A DNA stretch of 48,195 nucleotides from Bacteroidaceae bacterium (GTDB lineage Bacteria > Bacteroidota > Bacteroidia > Bacteroidales > Bacteroidaceae): assembly GCA_017547205.1 (NCBI GenBank), contig JAFYQH010000002.1, positions 1-48,195 of the forward strand. Reading direction: 5' to 3'. A model generated the notes under the pieces. It ran no database searches, was not told the origin of the DNA, and saw only the letters and a list, made by a program, of their open reading frames with translations. The number at the start of each line of letters is the position of its first letter. The stretch's first letter is position 1. The translations under genes were made by a program, and so were the position numbers. Shown piece by piece: positions 39,338 through 48,055 of this stretch.

Positions 39338-39627
39338 CCGGGAAGGACAGAACGATAATTGCAGATTTCGAGAGCAAGCTCCATAGGCTGGTATACGAAT
39401 ACAAGCAGAAGGAGGAACTGGTTCGTGAGCTATCGCTCAGGATTCAGGAGAAGGAGAACCTGCTTCAGGAACTGCAATTGCGCTGTACCGCTCTTGAGAA
39501 GAGCTACAACGACTTAAAGCAGGCAAGGGTCATCAGCCTTAGCGACGCTGCAATTGGCGATACTAAGGAGAGGATATCCAAGCTGGTGCGTGAAATCGAC
39601 CGATGCATCGAGTCGCTTAAGAAATAA
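39334..39627 (+). CDS. Small coiled-coil protein upstream of ZapA
   Basis: The 97-residue soluble protein is nearly all charged heptads (LHRLVYEYKQKEELVRELSLRIQEKENLLQEL, split over residues 17-50), then a short break with ISLSDAAIGDT and a last helix IDRCIESLKK. It was not matched to a named family by eye. Its stop overlaps the zapA start as TAATG, so translation is coupled. A cell-division partner like ZapB would be a guess from position and coil. Confidence 0.8.
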   Translation: MTGKDRTIIADFESKLHRLVYEYKQKEELVRELSLRIQEKENLLQELQLRCTALEKSYNDLKQARVISLSDAAIGDTKERISKLVREIDRCIESLKK

Positions 39628-39941
39628 TGGAAAGGGCCATGCATATGGAAGATAGAGATTTGGGAATAAACCTTATAATAGACGGCATATCGTACCCGCT
39701 GACCGTGAAAGCCAGCGAGGAGCCATACTACAGGCAGGCTGCACGCATGGTAAACGAAAAATTGTCACTATATAAAGAGCTGTTCGGCAGCCAGGACGGT
39801 GTCAGAGTCACCATTATGGCAGCCCTTGATATCGCATTCAATTCGGTAAGAAGCACCGATGAAGCCGGTTCGGCCGAAGTGATGCGCAAGATAAAGGAAC
39901 TGGCATATCTGGTCGACAGCACACTCGAGACCAAAAAGTAA
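39627..39941 (+). CDS. zapA: Cell division protein ZapA
   Basis: The 104-residue protein binds FtsZ and promotes its bundling at midcell. Family features are the N-terminal INLIIDGISYPLTVKASEEPYYRQAARMVNEK split across residues 14-45, then VRVTIMAALDIAFN and a C-terminal coil. The length is normal. The first ATG overlaps the previous stop; a second ATG seven codons on (in MEDRDLG) is also usable. It is followed after 97 bases by rny. Confidence 0.88.
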   Translation: MERAMHMEDRDLGINLIIDGISYPLTVKASEEPYYRQAARMVNEKLSLYKELFGSQDGVRVTIMAALDIAFNSVRSTDEAGSAEVMRKIKELAYLVDSTLETKK

Positions 39942-39967
39942 TTCCCTGCTCTAACAATCGCAGTTTC

Positions 39968-40015
39968 ACGCATTACAGTGTTCATGCCATGCATGGACAA
40001 TGTGGTGCGTTTTAT
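39968..40015 (+). terminator. Possible hairpin between zapA and rny
   Basis: Arms around 39968-39986 and 39990-40010 pair imperfectly (GTTCATGC with GCATGGAC, ACGCA with TGCGT), then TTTATTATAT follows. It might attenuate transcription into rny; the stem has several gaps. Confidence 0.35.
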
Positions 40016-40038
40016 TATATAAAAATTTATAACAAACT

Positions 40039-41583
40039 ATGGAGGGAATTACAACACTACTCATCGGATTGGCTGTAGGACTGCTCATTGGCTGCGTCGT
40101 ACAGTATCTGATCAACAAGTTCGGTCTGAAGGCTAAACGCCAGAGCATTATTGACGACGCACACAAGGAGGCCGAGGTAATAAAGAAGAACAAGCTGCTC
40201 GAAGTCAAGGAGAAGTTCCTTAACAAGAAGGCAGAGCTGGAGAAGGAGATTTCACAGCGCAACAACAAGATCCAGCAGGCAGAGCATAACCTCAAACAGC
40301 GAGAGGTGCAGTTCAACCAGCGCAACGAGGACCTGCAACGCCGCAAGAACGAGCTCGACGCATACAAGGATAACCTTGAAGCACAGAAGGGCACTCTCGA
40401 TCGCAAACAGGAAGAACTTGACAAACTCCATGCACAGGAGCTCGAGAAACTCGAGACAATAAGCGGCCTGTCGGCCGAAGAGGCAAAGGAGCGACTTGTA
40501 GAGTCACTCAAGGAAGAGGCCAAGAGCGAAGCTGCATCCTACATCAACGACATAATTGACGATGCGAAGATGACAGCAAACAAGGAGGCAAAGAAGATTG
40601 TGATACAGACAATACAGCGTGTTGCGACAGAGACAGCCATCGAGAACTCTGTCACGGTATTCCACATCGAGAACGACGAGATGAAAGGACGCATCATTGG
40701 CCGCGAAGGACGCAATATACGCGCGTTGGAAGCTGCGACAGGAGTGGAAATCGTTGTTGACGATACACCCGAGGCTATCGTGTTGAGCGCATTCGACCCC
40801 GTACGCCGCGAGATTGCACGCCTTGCTTTGCACCAGCTCGTTGCAGACGGACGCATCCACCCCGCACGTATCGAGGAGGTTGTGGCAAAAGTCAAGAAAC
40901 AGATTGAGGAGGAGATTATCGAAACAGGTAAGCGCACCACAATCGACCTTGGTATCCACGGCATGCACCCTGAACTCATACGCATCATAGGAAAGATGAA
41001 ATACCGCTCATCATACGGACAGAACCTACTGCAGCACGCACGTGAGACCGCCAACCTCTGTGCGATAATGGCCGCAGAACTTGGTCTCAACCCCAAGAAG
41101 GCAAAACGTGCCGGACTTTTGCACGATATAGGAAAAGTGCCCGACGAGGAGACCGAACTGCCACACGCAGAGTATGGTATGAAGATTGCCGAGAAGTTCA
41201 AGGAGAAACCCGACATATGCAATGCCATCGGTGCACACCACGACGAGGTTGAGATGACAAGCCTCATCGCCCCCATTGTGCAGGTATGTGACGCAATTTC
41301 AGGTGCACGCCCAGGCGCACGCCGTGAGATTGTCGAGGCCTACATCAAGCGTCTGCACGACCTTGAGCAGCTTGCAATGTCATACCCTGGCGTAACAAAA
41401 ACATATGCCATACAGGCCGGTCGCGAGTTGCGCGTGATTGTGGGTGCCGACAAGATTGACGACAAGCAGACCGAGCTGCTGTCGGGTGAGATTGCAAAGA
41501 AGATACAGGACGAGATGACCTACCCCGGACAGGTGAAGATTACCGTCATCCGCGAGACACGTGCCGTAAACTACGCACGATAA
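40039..41583 (+). CDS. rny: Ribonuclease Y
   Basis: This 514-residue membrane-bound endonuclease starts mRNA decay. One N-terminal helix (about residues 5-25) anchors it, a long coiled coil follows (about 30-190), then a KH domain with [19 protein letters not shown] and an HD domain with His362-Asp363 in [12 protein letters not shown] and [10 protein letters not shown]. The end, [20 protein letters not shown], is a hallmark of the family. Length is typical. It is the last gene of the coiled-coil/zapA group. Confidence 0.97.
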   Translation: MEGITTLLIGLAVGLLIGCVVQYLINKFGLKAKRQSIIDDAHKEAEVIKKNKLLEVKEKFLNKKAELEKEISQRNNKIQQAEHNLKQREVQFNQRNEDLQRRKNELDAYKDNLEAQKGTLDRKQEELDKLHAQELEKLETISGLSAEEAKERLVESLKEEAKSEAASYINDIIDDAKMTANKEAKKIVIQTIQRVATETAIENSVTVFHIENDEMKGRIIGREGRNIRALEAATGVEIVVDDTPEAIVLSAFDPVRREIARLALHQLVADGRIHPARIEEVVAKVKKQIEEEIIETGKRTTIDLGIHGMHPELIRIIGKMKYRSSYGQNLLQHARETANLCAIMAAELGLNPKKAKRAGLLHDIGKVPDEETELPHAEYGMKIAEKFKEKPDICNAIGAHHDEVEMTSLIAPIVQVCDAISGARPGARREIVEAYIKRLHDLEQLAMSYPGVTKTYAIQAGRELRVIVGADKIDDKQTELLSGEIAKKIQDEMTYPGQVKITVIRETRAVNYAR

Positions 41584-41598
41584 TAAATTCTACGATAC

Positions 41599-41768
41599 AA
41601 AGAAGCTGACTAAAAAGGCTATTTTGTTGTTGCACTCGCCCTCAAAATGCTCATTTACGCTTAGTAAACTGCGCTTTTTCGGGCTTCGCAAGCCTAAAAA
41701 TAGCTCTTTTTATTCAACTTCTCACAAACGAGGGTGTCCCTTTAATACTTTTTGGGTCACCCTCTTTA
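41599..41768. repeat. Family B repeat, intact copy
   Basis: Arms at 41599-41625 and 41696-41722 are near-inverted repeats of 27 bases around a 70-base core. A second hairpin follows (41730-41740 with 41754-41764, 10 of 11 pairs) with a short T-run. Parts of the same sequence occur at 12090-12151 and 13507-13527. It fills the gap between rny and the HD gene and ends 11 bases before that gene's ATG, so its second hairpin could act as a terminator or attenuator. Confidence 0.75.
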
Positions 41769-41779
41769 AGTTTATAATT

Positions 41780-42418
41780 ATGGGAAAGAACAACCTTACA
41801 GCAGAACTTATAACATTCGTAGAGGAGGAGATAATGCCGCGCTACGAGAAATTCGACAAGGCACATGACCGCCGGCATGCCTTTACCGTAATGTCGCAGA
41901 GCCTACAGCTGGCAAAGGACCTTGACGTTGACATGGCTATGGTATATGCCATTGCAGCATACCACGACCTGGGACTGGAGAACGGACGCGAGAACCACCA
42001 CACACGGTCGGCACAGATTGTCCGGGACGACAAGCGGCTAAGAGAGTTCTTTACAGCGGAGCAGATTGAGACAATGGCCGATGCCGTTGAAGACCACCGC
42101 GCCTCGAACAACAAGCCGCCGCGCACCATATACGGCCGCATCGTTGCCGAAGCCGACCGCCTGATAGACGACAGCACCATAATGACACGCACAATACAAT
42201 ACGGACTCGCCAACTACCCCACACTTACAAAGGAGGGACATATTGAAAGAGCTGTACAACACATAAAGGAGAAATACGGCAGGGGCGGATACCTGAAGCT
42301 ATGGATTTCAGAATCACCGAATGCCGAAAGACTCAACAAGTTCAGGGTACTCATCGAGAACGAGCCATCGCTCCGCGAAAGGCTCGGAACCATATACAAT
42401 GAGGAGATTTTGCAGTAA
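41780..42418 (+). CDS. HD-domain phosphohydrolase
   Basis: The 212-residue soluble protein has the HD pattern: His34-type start in DRRHAFTV, His62-Asp63 in AAYHDLG, VEDHRAS and a final Asp in VAEADRLID. Such proteins hydrolyse phosphate bonds of nucleotides or signalling molecules; the substrate is not evident. The frame stays open upstream to 41624, but that part is repeat sequence, so the ATG at 41780 was chosen. Confidence 0.85.
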   Translation: MGKNNLTAELITFVEEEIMPRYEKFDKAHDRRHAFTVMSQSLQLAKDLDVDMAMVYAIAAYHDLGLENGRENHHTRSAQIVRDDKRLREFFTAEQIETMADAVEDHRASNNKPPRTIYGRIVAEADRLIDDSTIMTRTIQYGLANYPTLTKEGHIERAVQHIKEKYGRGGYLKLWISESPNAERLNKFRVLIENEPSLRERLGTIYNEEILQ

Positions 42419-42439
42419 ACGACAAAAAGAATATCTTTG
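42409..42439 (+). promoter_or_regulatory. Bacteroidetes-type promoter of mntP-ccsBA
   Basis: TTTG at 42409-42412 and TATCTTTG at 42432-42439 are 19 bases apart, an exact -33/-7 match. The -33 lies in the last codons of the HD gene. The mntP start is 21 bases beyond. Confidence 0.8.
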
Positions 42440-42459
42440 CACACGTATAAACTTGATAT

Positions 42460-43044
42460 ATGACACATATCGAAATTTGGTTCTTGGCGCTTGCGCTGGC
42501 TATGGACTGCTTTGCGGTATCGATAGCGAGCGGAATAATATTCAAGAGAGTCGCATGGCGCCCCATGCTCACAATGGCACTGCTGTTCGGCCTGTTTCAG
42601 GGCCTAAACCCGCTGATTGGATGGTGGGGAACCGAACTTTTCAGCAATATGTTGGAGTGCATAGACCATTGGATAGCATTTGGCACACTTGGTTTTCTTG
42701 GAGCACGCATGATAATGGACTCATTCAAAGCCGAGGAGGAACGACGTTTCAACCCGCGCCGCTACAAGGTGATATTCACGCTGGCCATTGCCACAAGCAT
42801 CGATGCGCTGGTGATAGGCATTTCATTCTCGTGCATGGGATATGACCATGTAGCACCGCTCCTCTACCCTATTGCCGTCATTGGTGTCGTTTCGTCAGTA
42901 ATGTCACTTGCAGGACTGGCCATAGGCCTTAAGTTCGGCAAAGGCATTGCTAAACGCCTAAAGGCCGAACTGTGTGGCGGAATAATACTTATCATTATCG
43001 GCATAAAAGTTCTTGCCGAGCACCTATTGGAACACGGGCTATGA
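42460..43044 (+). CDS. mntP: Putative manganese efflux pump MntP
   Basis: The 194-residue inner-membrane protein has six helices in two repeats. The family marks are ALAMDCFAVSIASG in helix 1 and ATSIDALVIGISF in helix 4, each with the Asp needed for Mn2+ export. No yybP-ykoY-type manganese riboswitch could be seen in the short leader. Its stop overlaps the ccsBA start by four bases (ATGA). Confidence 0.93.
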   Translation: MTHIEIWFLALALAMDCFAVSIASGIIFKRVAWRPMLTMALLFGLFQGLNPLIGWWGTELFSNMLECIDHWIAFGTLGFLGARMIMDSFKAEEERRFNPRRYKVIFTLAIATSIDALVIGISFSCMGYDHVAPLLYPIAVIGVVSSVMSLAGLAIGLKFGKGIAKRLKAELCGGIILIIIGIKVLAEHLLEHGL

Positions 43045-44441
43045 ACAGGCACCTACTGCGCAGCATATCATTCGTCACGCTTTTACTGCTTGCAATGCTG
43101 CTCATTGCAGCCACATTCATGGAAAAGTACTATGGCACGGCCATAACAACAAGCCATGTATACCATTCTCCCCTATTCATTGCCACATGGGCGGTATTGG
43201 CATTGTCGGCAATGGCATATATCGCATGCGTTTCAAGGCAAGCCACTCTTATAATGCTGCATGTATCTTTAGTAATAGTACTGCTTGGCGCATTCACTTC
43301 GTTCATGACGTCGAAACGCGGAGAACTGCAGCTCTCGAGGAATGCCGTACCAGCATCGATGTTCACCACTGCCGACGGTGACCTGGAGAAACTGCAGTTC
43401 AGAATTACCCTTGAGCAAATTGAGATTCACCGCATAGAAAGTGAGGTGACCGATTACCATGCACAGATAGCAGTGCAGGACGACGAGCATGAGCACATAA
43501 TGAGAGTATCGCTCAACAGCCCTGTCACCATAGACGGTCACTCATTGTGTATAAAGAGTGTATCGGATGGACATGTATCGCTGATGGTATCGTACGACCC
43601 CTGGGGTGAACCCATAAGCTATATGGGATATGTGATGACCCTAGCATCGTTCATTGCATTATTATTCGACAGGAAAAGCCAATGGAAAAGCCTGTTAAAA
43701 AGACTTGGAAGGAAAGAGAGGAAAAAGAAGAACAACTATACCATATCAAAAATAAGAAGAAGCGCGGCTATCGTTTTCGCACTCACAATCTTAGGCATTA
43801 TACGTTGGTACAATACCGGGCTGTTCCCTGTCACAAACGGCAAAGAGAGTATGCTCTTTTTTATTTGGATTTCATTACTGCTGGCAATAGTTGCCACATA
43901 CAGAAAGGAGCTTAAATCCATTGCTGCGACATTCTTCACACTTGGCGGAATCGCTCTTTTTGCCATGCTTCCTACGTGGGATAGCGATGGAGGAGAGATT
44001 GCGCCCATTCTGCGTACACCGCTGTTGAGCATTCACGTGACAACCATAATTACAGCATACGTCCTGCTGGGCTGTACTGCCATGAATGCATCCATTGCAC
44101 TGTTCCTGGGAGTTGCAAGGCACAACAGTGAGAAAATGGAAAAGATGGCTGTTACAGGACGCATTCTGCTCTACCCTGCTACGCTGCTGCTCATGACGGG
44201 CATCTTCATTGGAGCCGTATGGGCGAACATATCATGGGGACGCTACTGGGGGTGGGACCCTAAAGAGGTGTGGGCACTCATAACGCTCATAATATGCTCA
44301 ATAGCGTTCCACGCACGCTCACTGCCTTTCATGGGTAAGGCCGTGAACTTCCACATATTCTGCCTTGTAGCCTTTCTTGCCATGCTGTTCACATTCTTCG
44401 GTGTGAACTACCTGTTCGGCGGGCTTCATAGTTACATGTAA
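43041..44441 (+). CDS. Fused ResB/CcsA-type cytochrome c synthase (CcsBA-like)
   Basis: This 466-residue membrane protein joins a reduced ResB-like half (about 1-230: four helices and a periplasmic domain with LQFRITLEQIEIHRIESEV) to a CcsA/ResC half (about 245-466). The haem-handling motif reads YWGWDPKEVWAL near residue 401, and HVTTIITAYVLLG and FHIFCLVAFLAMLFTFFGVNYL carry the expected external histidines. Such proteins export haem and attach it to CXXCH cytochromes. No cytochrome gene is adjacent. The start ATG overlaps the mntP stop, so both are one operon. Confidence 0.9.
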   Translation: MNRHLLRSISFVTLLLLAMLLIAATFMEKYYGTAITTSHVYHSPLFIATWAVLALSAMAYIACVSRQATLIMLHVSLVIVLLGAFTSFMTSKRGELQLSRNAVPASMFTTADGDLEKLQFRITLEQIEIHRIESEVTDYHAQIAVQDDEHEHIMRVSLNSPVTIDGHSLCIKSVSDGHVSLMVSYDPWGEPISYMGYVMTLASFIALLFDRKSQWKSLLKRLGRKERKKKNNYTISKIRRSAAIVFALTILGIIRWYNTGLFPVTNGKESMLFFIWISLLLAIVATYRKELKSIAATFFTLGGIALFAMLPTWDSDGGEIAPILRTPLLSIHVTTIITAYVLLGCTAMNASIALFLGVARHNSEKMEKMAVTGRILLYPATLLLMTGIFIGAVWANISWGRYWGWDPKEVWALITLIICSIAFHARSLPFMGKAVNFHIFCLVAFLAMLFTFFGVNYLFGGLHSYM

Positions 44442-44483
44442 GCTAAAAAAACATAAAGAATTGCAGATACAAAAAATTTGCGG

Positions 44484-44491
44484 TATCTTCG
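44484..44491 (+). promoter_or_regulatory. Possible -7 element of ssrA
   Basis: TATCTTCG, a TTCG variant of TAnnTTTG, ends 15 bases before the tmRNA 5' end. Confidence 0.45.
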
Positions 44492-44506
44492 CAATCGTAA
44501 ATACCT

Positions 44507-44901
44507 GGGGCTATCTGGATTTGACAGCGGGTAGAAAAGGTATGTAAGCACGCAGTGCCTCGTTGGTTCGCACTATAATCTGAGCCCGCAAAGAATTATC
44601 TGGCAATAACAATTACGCTCTTGCTGCTTAATCGAAGTACAGTAGATTAGCTTTATCCTGGCACCAGGTGCCGGGACGAGACATCACCCGGACGCTGTTG
44701 TTCCGAAGCAATCCGAAATGGTGGTGCAGGCAAATCGGAACTAACCGTTGCAGGCCTCGATGCAATGGCGACATTTTAGAGGATAAGGCATTGGTTGGTG
44801 GTCGCAGTCTTGCCCATGCCCGACAACTCCACTGCAGACTAAGCGTGTAGAAAGCATATGGTTTCCCTGTTTGGACGAGGGTTCGACTCCCTCTAGCTCC
44901 A
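44507..44901 (+). ncRNA. ssrA: tmRNA (ssrA)
   Basis: The 5' end GGGGCTATCTGGATTTGACA and the 3' end GGTTCGACTCCCTCTAGCTCC form the tRNA-like half; the first seven bases pair with the last seven before the discriminator A. The tag frame is at 44602-44631 and encodes GNNNYALAA then TAA; an Ala from the charged tmRNA precedes it. Pseudoknot-forming GC-rich segments follow. The CCA end is not encoded. It frees stalled ribosomes and tags the incomplete protein for proteolysis. Confidence 0.94.
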
Positions 44902-44916
44902 CAAACAAATCATTTG

Positions 44917-44967
44917 AAAGAATAAAACTACTGATTATCAACAACAAAGCAGTTTTATTCTTTTATT
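44917..44967 (+). terminator. Terminator of ssrA
   Basis: A 13-bp stem (44917-44929 with 44951-44963) is followed by TTTATTTAT, 16 bases after the tmRNA end. Confidence 0.8.
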
Positions 44968-45042
44968 TATGCAGGTATCTTCTTGTGCGAGTTAAGGAAT
45001 CAGGGCTCGTCCGGGCTCACTTTCTGACGAGCCATATCATAT

Positions 45043-45089
45043 CAAATCATCCCTGCAGGTTCAAATAAATAACTCACAGGGATGATTTG
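45043..45089 (-). terminator. Hairpin at the end of sppA
   Basis: A perfect 13-bp stem (45043-45055 with 45077-45089) lies 21 bases beyond the minus-strand sppA stop. No T-tract follows on the minus strand. A second, 8-bp stem is at 45004-45011 with 45026-45033. Confidence 0.5.
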
Positions 45090-45110
45090 TAGCATATGTG
45101 GCAAAGATGC

Positions 45111-46877
45111 CTATCTCATATTCAGTTCAAACGGCATACGGGCCTGGACGGGATCATAATTCCTTATATTACGGACAAACCTGATACAACCATAGTAATC
45201 TCCGAAGGTCTTGCGGGCTAGAGTCTCCATATAATCATCTTCATTCGCCTCCAAAAGCTTCGTCATAAAATTGCCAGCATCGGGACAAGCCCTCACATGA
45301 TACTCTGTCAGCCCCGCCTTTTCGGCAGCTATGCCAATAGCCTTATCAAGGTCTCCTATTTCATCCACAAGGCCCAGCTCCTTCGCTCTGCTTCCGGTCC
45401 ACACGCGACCCTGACCGACCTTGTCAATATCCTCTACGCTCATACCGCGACCGTCGGCACAACGCTTCAGGAACAGGTCGTAGCCGTCATTGACGTAATT
45501 CTGCATTACAGCCTTCTCTTCCTGGTTGAAAGAGCGCGAGAAGGAACCCAAATCGGACATTTTGTTCGTTTTTACAACATCAAAGTCCAGGCCGGCCTTC
45601 TCTTTCAGCAGTTTCTCGGCAACAGGGAACATTCCAAAGATACCTATCGAACCGGTAAGCGTAGTACTGTTTGCGACAATGCAGTCTGCAGCACATGAGA
45701 TATAGTATCCGCCCGATGCTGCATAATCGCCCATGGAAACGACAACCGGCTTTGCTTTTTTCAACAGCACGACCTCACGCCATATCTGCTCCGAACCAAA
45801 CGCACTTCCACCGGGAGAATTCACGCGCAGTACCACAGCCTTCACGTTCTTGTCCTCGCGCAGTTCGCGCAGCTCCTTCATCACCTTTTTCGAATTTATA
45901 CCCTCTTCGGTCGACATAGATGCATCAATCTCGCCGAAAGCATAGTAAACGGCGATTTCATCCTTTCCAATACTGCCGACAGCATTGTCAACCTTTATTT
46001 TTTCCTTCACATCATCCAAGGTCGCAAGTTCAAGTTTTTCATCAGACCCGGCACCAACAAGTCCTTTCAAATACTCCATCACACCGTCCTTGTAGAGCAA
46101 TGTATCGGCCAAACCGCACTTTATATACTCCTCGGCCTGGCAGAAATCCATATATCTGTCTGCATATCCGTTAAGTTCTTTGGGGGATATATTGCGCGAC
46201 TGTGCCACCGCATTGACCATATCGTTCCATGTAGAGCCCACATACTCGGCTACCTGCTCGCGGTTGGCATCACTCATTTCGGTAGCTATGAACGGCTCCA
46301 CAGCCGATTTGTATGTACCCACCTTGAATATCTGCATCTCTACACCAAGTTTATCCAGCAAACCCTTGAAAAAAACCGGCTGCGCAGCAAGTCCATGCCA
46401 CCCGATACTTCCCTCGGGATTCACAATAAGTTTGTCGGCCACCGTCGCCAGATAATAAAGTCCCTGGGAATACTGGTCGCCATAAGCCACCACAAACTTC
46501 CCGCTCTCCTTGAACGAAGCAAGCTCCCCGCGTATCTCCTCCAGCGATGCAGGAGAAGCCTCCATGAGACCGGCCTGCAGATATATTCCCTTTATACTTG
46601 AATTCCTCTTTGCCTCCTTTATCGAAGCCAGGATGTCGTCAAGGCCATAGACTTTCAGTTTATCACCCATCACAGATGCAAAGGGATTTTCGTCGGCACG
46701 TTCACTTACCGCACCATCAAGATCGAGAAAAAGAACGGAATTCTCTTTGATTCCAGTATCCTCGCCAACCATTGACACTGCGGCTCCAATCATGGAAATC
46801 AATCCGAAAATAAATAAAAAGCCTGCAATGATAATACCTACCAGACAGGCAAGAACTGTTTTAAGAAACGATTTCAT
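45111..46877 (-). CDS. sppA: Signal peptide peptidase SppA (protease IV), long form
   Basis: The 588-residue protein cuts leftover signal peptides in the inner membrane. An N-terminal anchor (about 5-38) is followed by two ClpP-like halves. The catalytic Lys190 lies in GTYKSAVEPF of the first half and the nucleophile Ser388 in DYAASGGYYI of the second, as in E. coli SppA. VLRVNSPGGSAFGSEQIW and TGSIGIFGMFP are family motifs. Length is usual for the 67-kDa type. It is transcribed alone on the minus strand. Confidence 0.95.
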   Translation of the reverse strand: MKSFLKTVLACLVGIIIAGFLFIFGLISMIGAAVSMVGEDTGIKENSVLFLDLDGAVSERADENPFASVMGDKLKVYGLDDILASIKEAKRNSSIKGIYLQAGLMEASPASLEEIRGELASFKESGKFVVAYGDQYSQGLYYLATVADKLIVNPEGSIGWHGLAAQPVFFKGLLDKLGVEMQIFKVGTYKSAVEPFIATEMSDANREQVAEYVGSTWNDMVNAVAQSRNISPKELNGYADRYMDFCQAEEYIKCGLADTLLYKDGVMEYLKGLVGAGSDEKLELATLDDVKEKIKVDNAVGSIGKDEIAVYYAFGEIDASMSTEEGINSKKVMKELRELREDKNVKAVVLRVNSPGGSAFGSEQIWREVVLLKKAKPVVVSMGDYAASGGYYISCAADCIVANSTTLTGSIGIFGMFPVAEKLLKEKAGLDFDVVKTNKMSDLGSFSRSFNQEEKAVMQNYVNDGYDLFLKRCADGRGMSVEDIDKVGQGRVWTGSRAKELGLVDEIGDLDKAIGIAAEKAGLTEYHVRACPDAGNFMTKLLEANEDDYMETLARKTFGDYYGCIRFVRNIRNYDPVQARMPFELNMR

Positions 46878-46951
46878 TATATATAGAATTTTAAATATTC
46901 AAGTACAAAGCGTACCGGCAAAGGCAAACACCGACAGATGCTCCCGTCCCG

Positions 46952-46959
46952 CAAAAATA
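46952..46959 (-). promoter_or_regulatory. Probable -7 element of sppA
   Basis: On the minus strand this reads TATTTTTG, matching TAnnTTTG, 75 bases before the start codon. Confidence 0.45.
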
Positions 46960-47064
46960 ACAAAACATCCAATCAAACACAATGAAAACCACAAAAACAG
47001 CAACTGAACAATCCATCAGACACCGGCCTGAAAACGAAAGCAAGCAAAAAAAGGGTGGAAGGGC

Positions 47065-48000
47065 TTACAGCCCCCTGCTTACGGACCTGCCGTATATCCT
47101 TGCAACAACCGCACCGCTTATATTATGCCAAACACTGAACACTGCACCCGGAACAGCCGCAAGAGGATACATTGCAAAGTGCATCGTAGCCAAAGAAGAT
47201 GCCAAACCGCTGTTCTGCATACCCACCTCAATTGACAAGGCCGCACGTTTCTCCAGGGGAAGCGAGAGAAGTGCCCCCACTCCATAGCCCAGAAGCAAGC
47301 CGAGTACATTATGCAGTGCTACCACAAGAAGGACCAACAATCCGCCTGAAAGAAGCCTTTCGGCAGTATGGGCAACAATTATGGCCACAACAAAGGCTAT
47401 CACCAACGACGAGAAGGCAGGGAGATAAGGCAAAACCCTGCGCGCTATACAAGGCGCGAACCTCTGCACCGCCAGACCACCCAAAACAGGAGCCAGCACC
47501 ACATATACAATGGACAGAAGCATTGCAGCGGCATCAATATCCACATAAGCACCGGCAAGAAGCAGAGTAAGCAAAGGGGTAAGCAACGGAGCAAGAAGAG
47601 TGGAAGCTGCTGTCATACCGACAGAAAGGGCCACATCCCCTTTGGCCAAATAAGTTATGACATTTGAAGCCGTACCGCCAGGGCAACAGCCTACAAGTAT
47701 AACCCCGACGGCAAGGTCGGCCGGCAACGAGAAAAGGTGCACCAGAACCCATGCAAGCAGAGGCATGCATATGAATTGCGCAGCGCATCCTAAAAGGACA
47801 TCCTTCGGGCGGCTCAGCATCACGCGGAAATCACCGGGAGAGAGCGTAAGCCCCATTCCGAACATTATCACGCCAAGCATAGGGTTAATCGCCTGCATCC
47901 TTACAGGCTGCAGCAACTGCGGTACAAGCAACGATAAAAGCCCGGCGAAAAGCACCACGACACCCATATATCGGGATATGAAATCACAAATTTTCTTCAT
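47065..48000 (-). CDS. Bile acid:sodium symporter (BASS) family protein
   Basis: The 311-residue membrane protein has nine or ten helices with the BASS pattern: MLGVIMFGMGLTLSPGDFR, GVILVGCCPGGTASNVITYLAKGD and IEVGMQNSGLASSLA, in which the crossed-helix sodium and substrate residues lie. Bacterial members move bile acids, pantoate, pyruvate or other organic anions; the substrate here is unknown. The ATG at 48000 was chosen (MKKICDF); the frame is open to 48051 but that part is close to the intron boundary. Its promoter may have been displaced by the intron just upstream. Confidence 0.85.
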   Translation of the reverse strand: MKKICDFISRYMGVVVLFAGLLSLLVPQLLQPVRMQAINPMLGVIMFGMGLTLSPGDFRVMLSRPKDVLLGCAAQFICMPLLAWVLVHLFSLPADLAVGVILVGCCPGGTASNVITYLAKGDVALSVGMTAASTLLAPLLTPLLTLLLAGAYVDIDAAAMLLSIVYVVLAPVLGGLAVQRFAPCIARRVLPYLPAFSSLVIAFVVAIIVAHTAERLLSGGLLVLLVVALHNVLGLLLGYGVGALLSLPLEKRAALSIEVGMQNSGLASSLATMHFAMYPLAAVPGAVFSVWHNISGAVVARIYGRSVSRGL

Positions 48001-48055
48001 AAGACACATTCTGTAATATTCCGGCTTGACATACAAGACACCCCGTGTCATTTCA

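Noticed and set aside
39942-40038. 6S RNA gene next to zapA, as in enterobacteria
   Set aside because: The gap is only 97 bases, too short for 6S RNA, and no long open-bubble hairpin can be drawn.
41624-41779. N-terminal extension of the HD protein
   Set aside because: The extra 52 codons are family B repeat sequence; the same bases recur in a non-coding place at 12090.
42440-42459. Manganese riboswitch before mntP
   Set aside because: The promoter leaves only about 14 bases of leader, too short for a yybP-ykoY element.
44668-44850. Short plus-strand ORF within the tmRNA gene
   Set aside because: The region is the structured part of ssrA; the only translated frame expected there is the tag at 44602-44631.
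48037-48049. Insertion of a class C group II intron next to a terminator hairpin
   Set aside because: The small GACAC/GTGTC stem lies on the 3' exon side, while class C introns insert after a hairpin in the 5' exon, which is outside the window.
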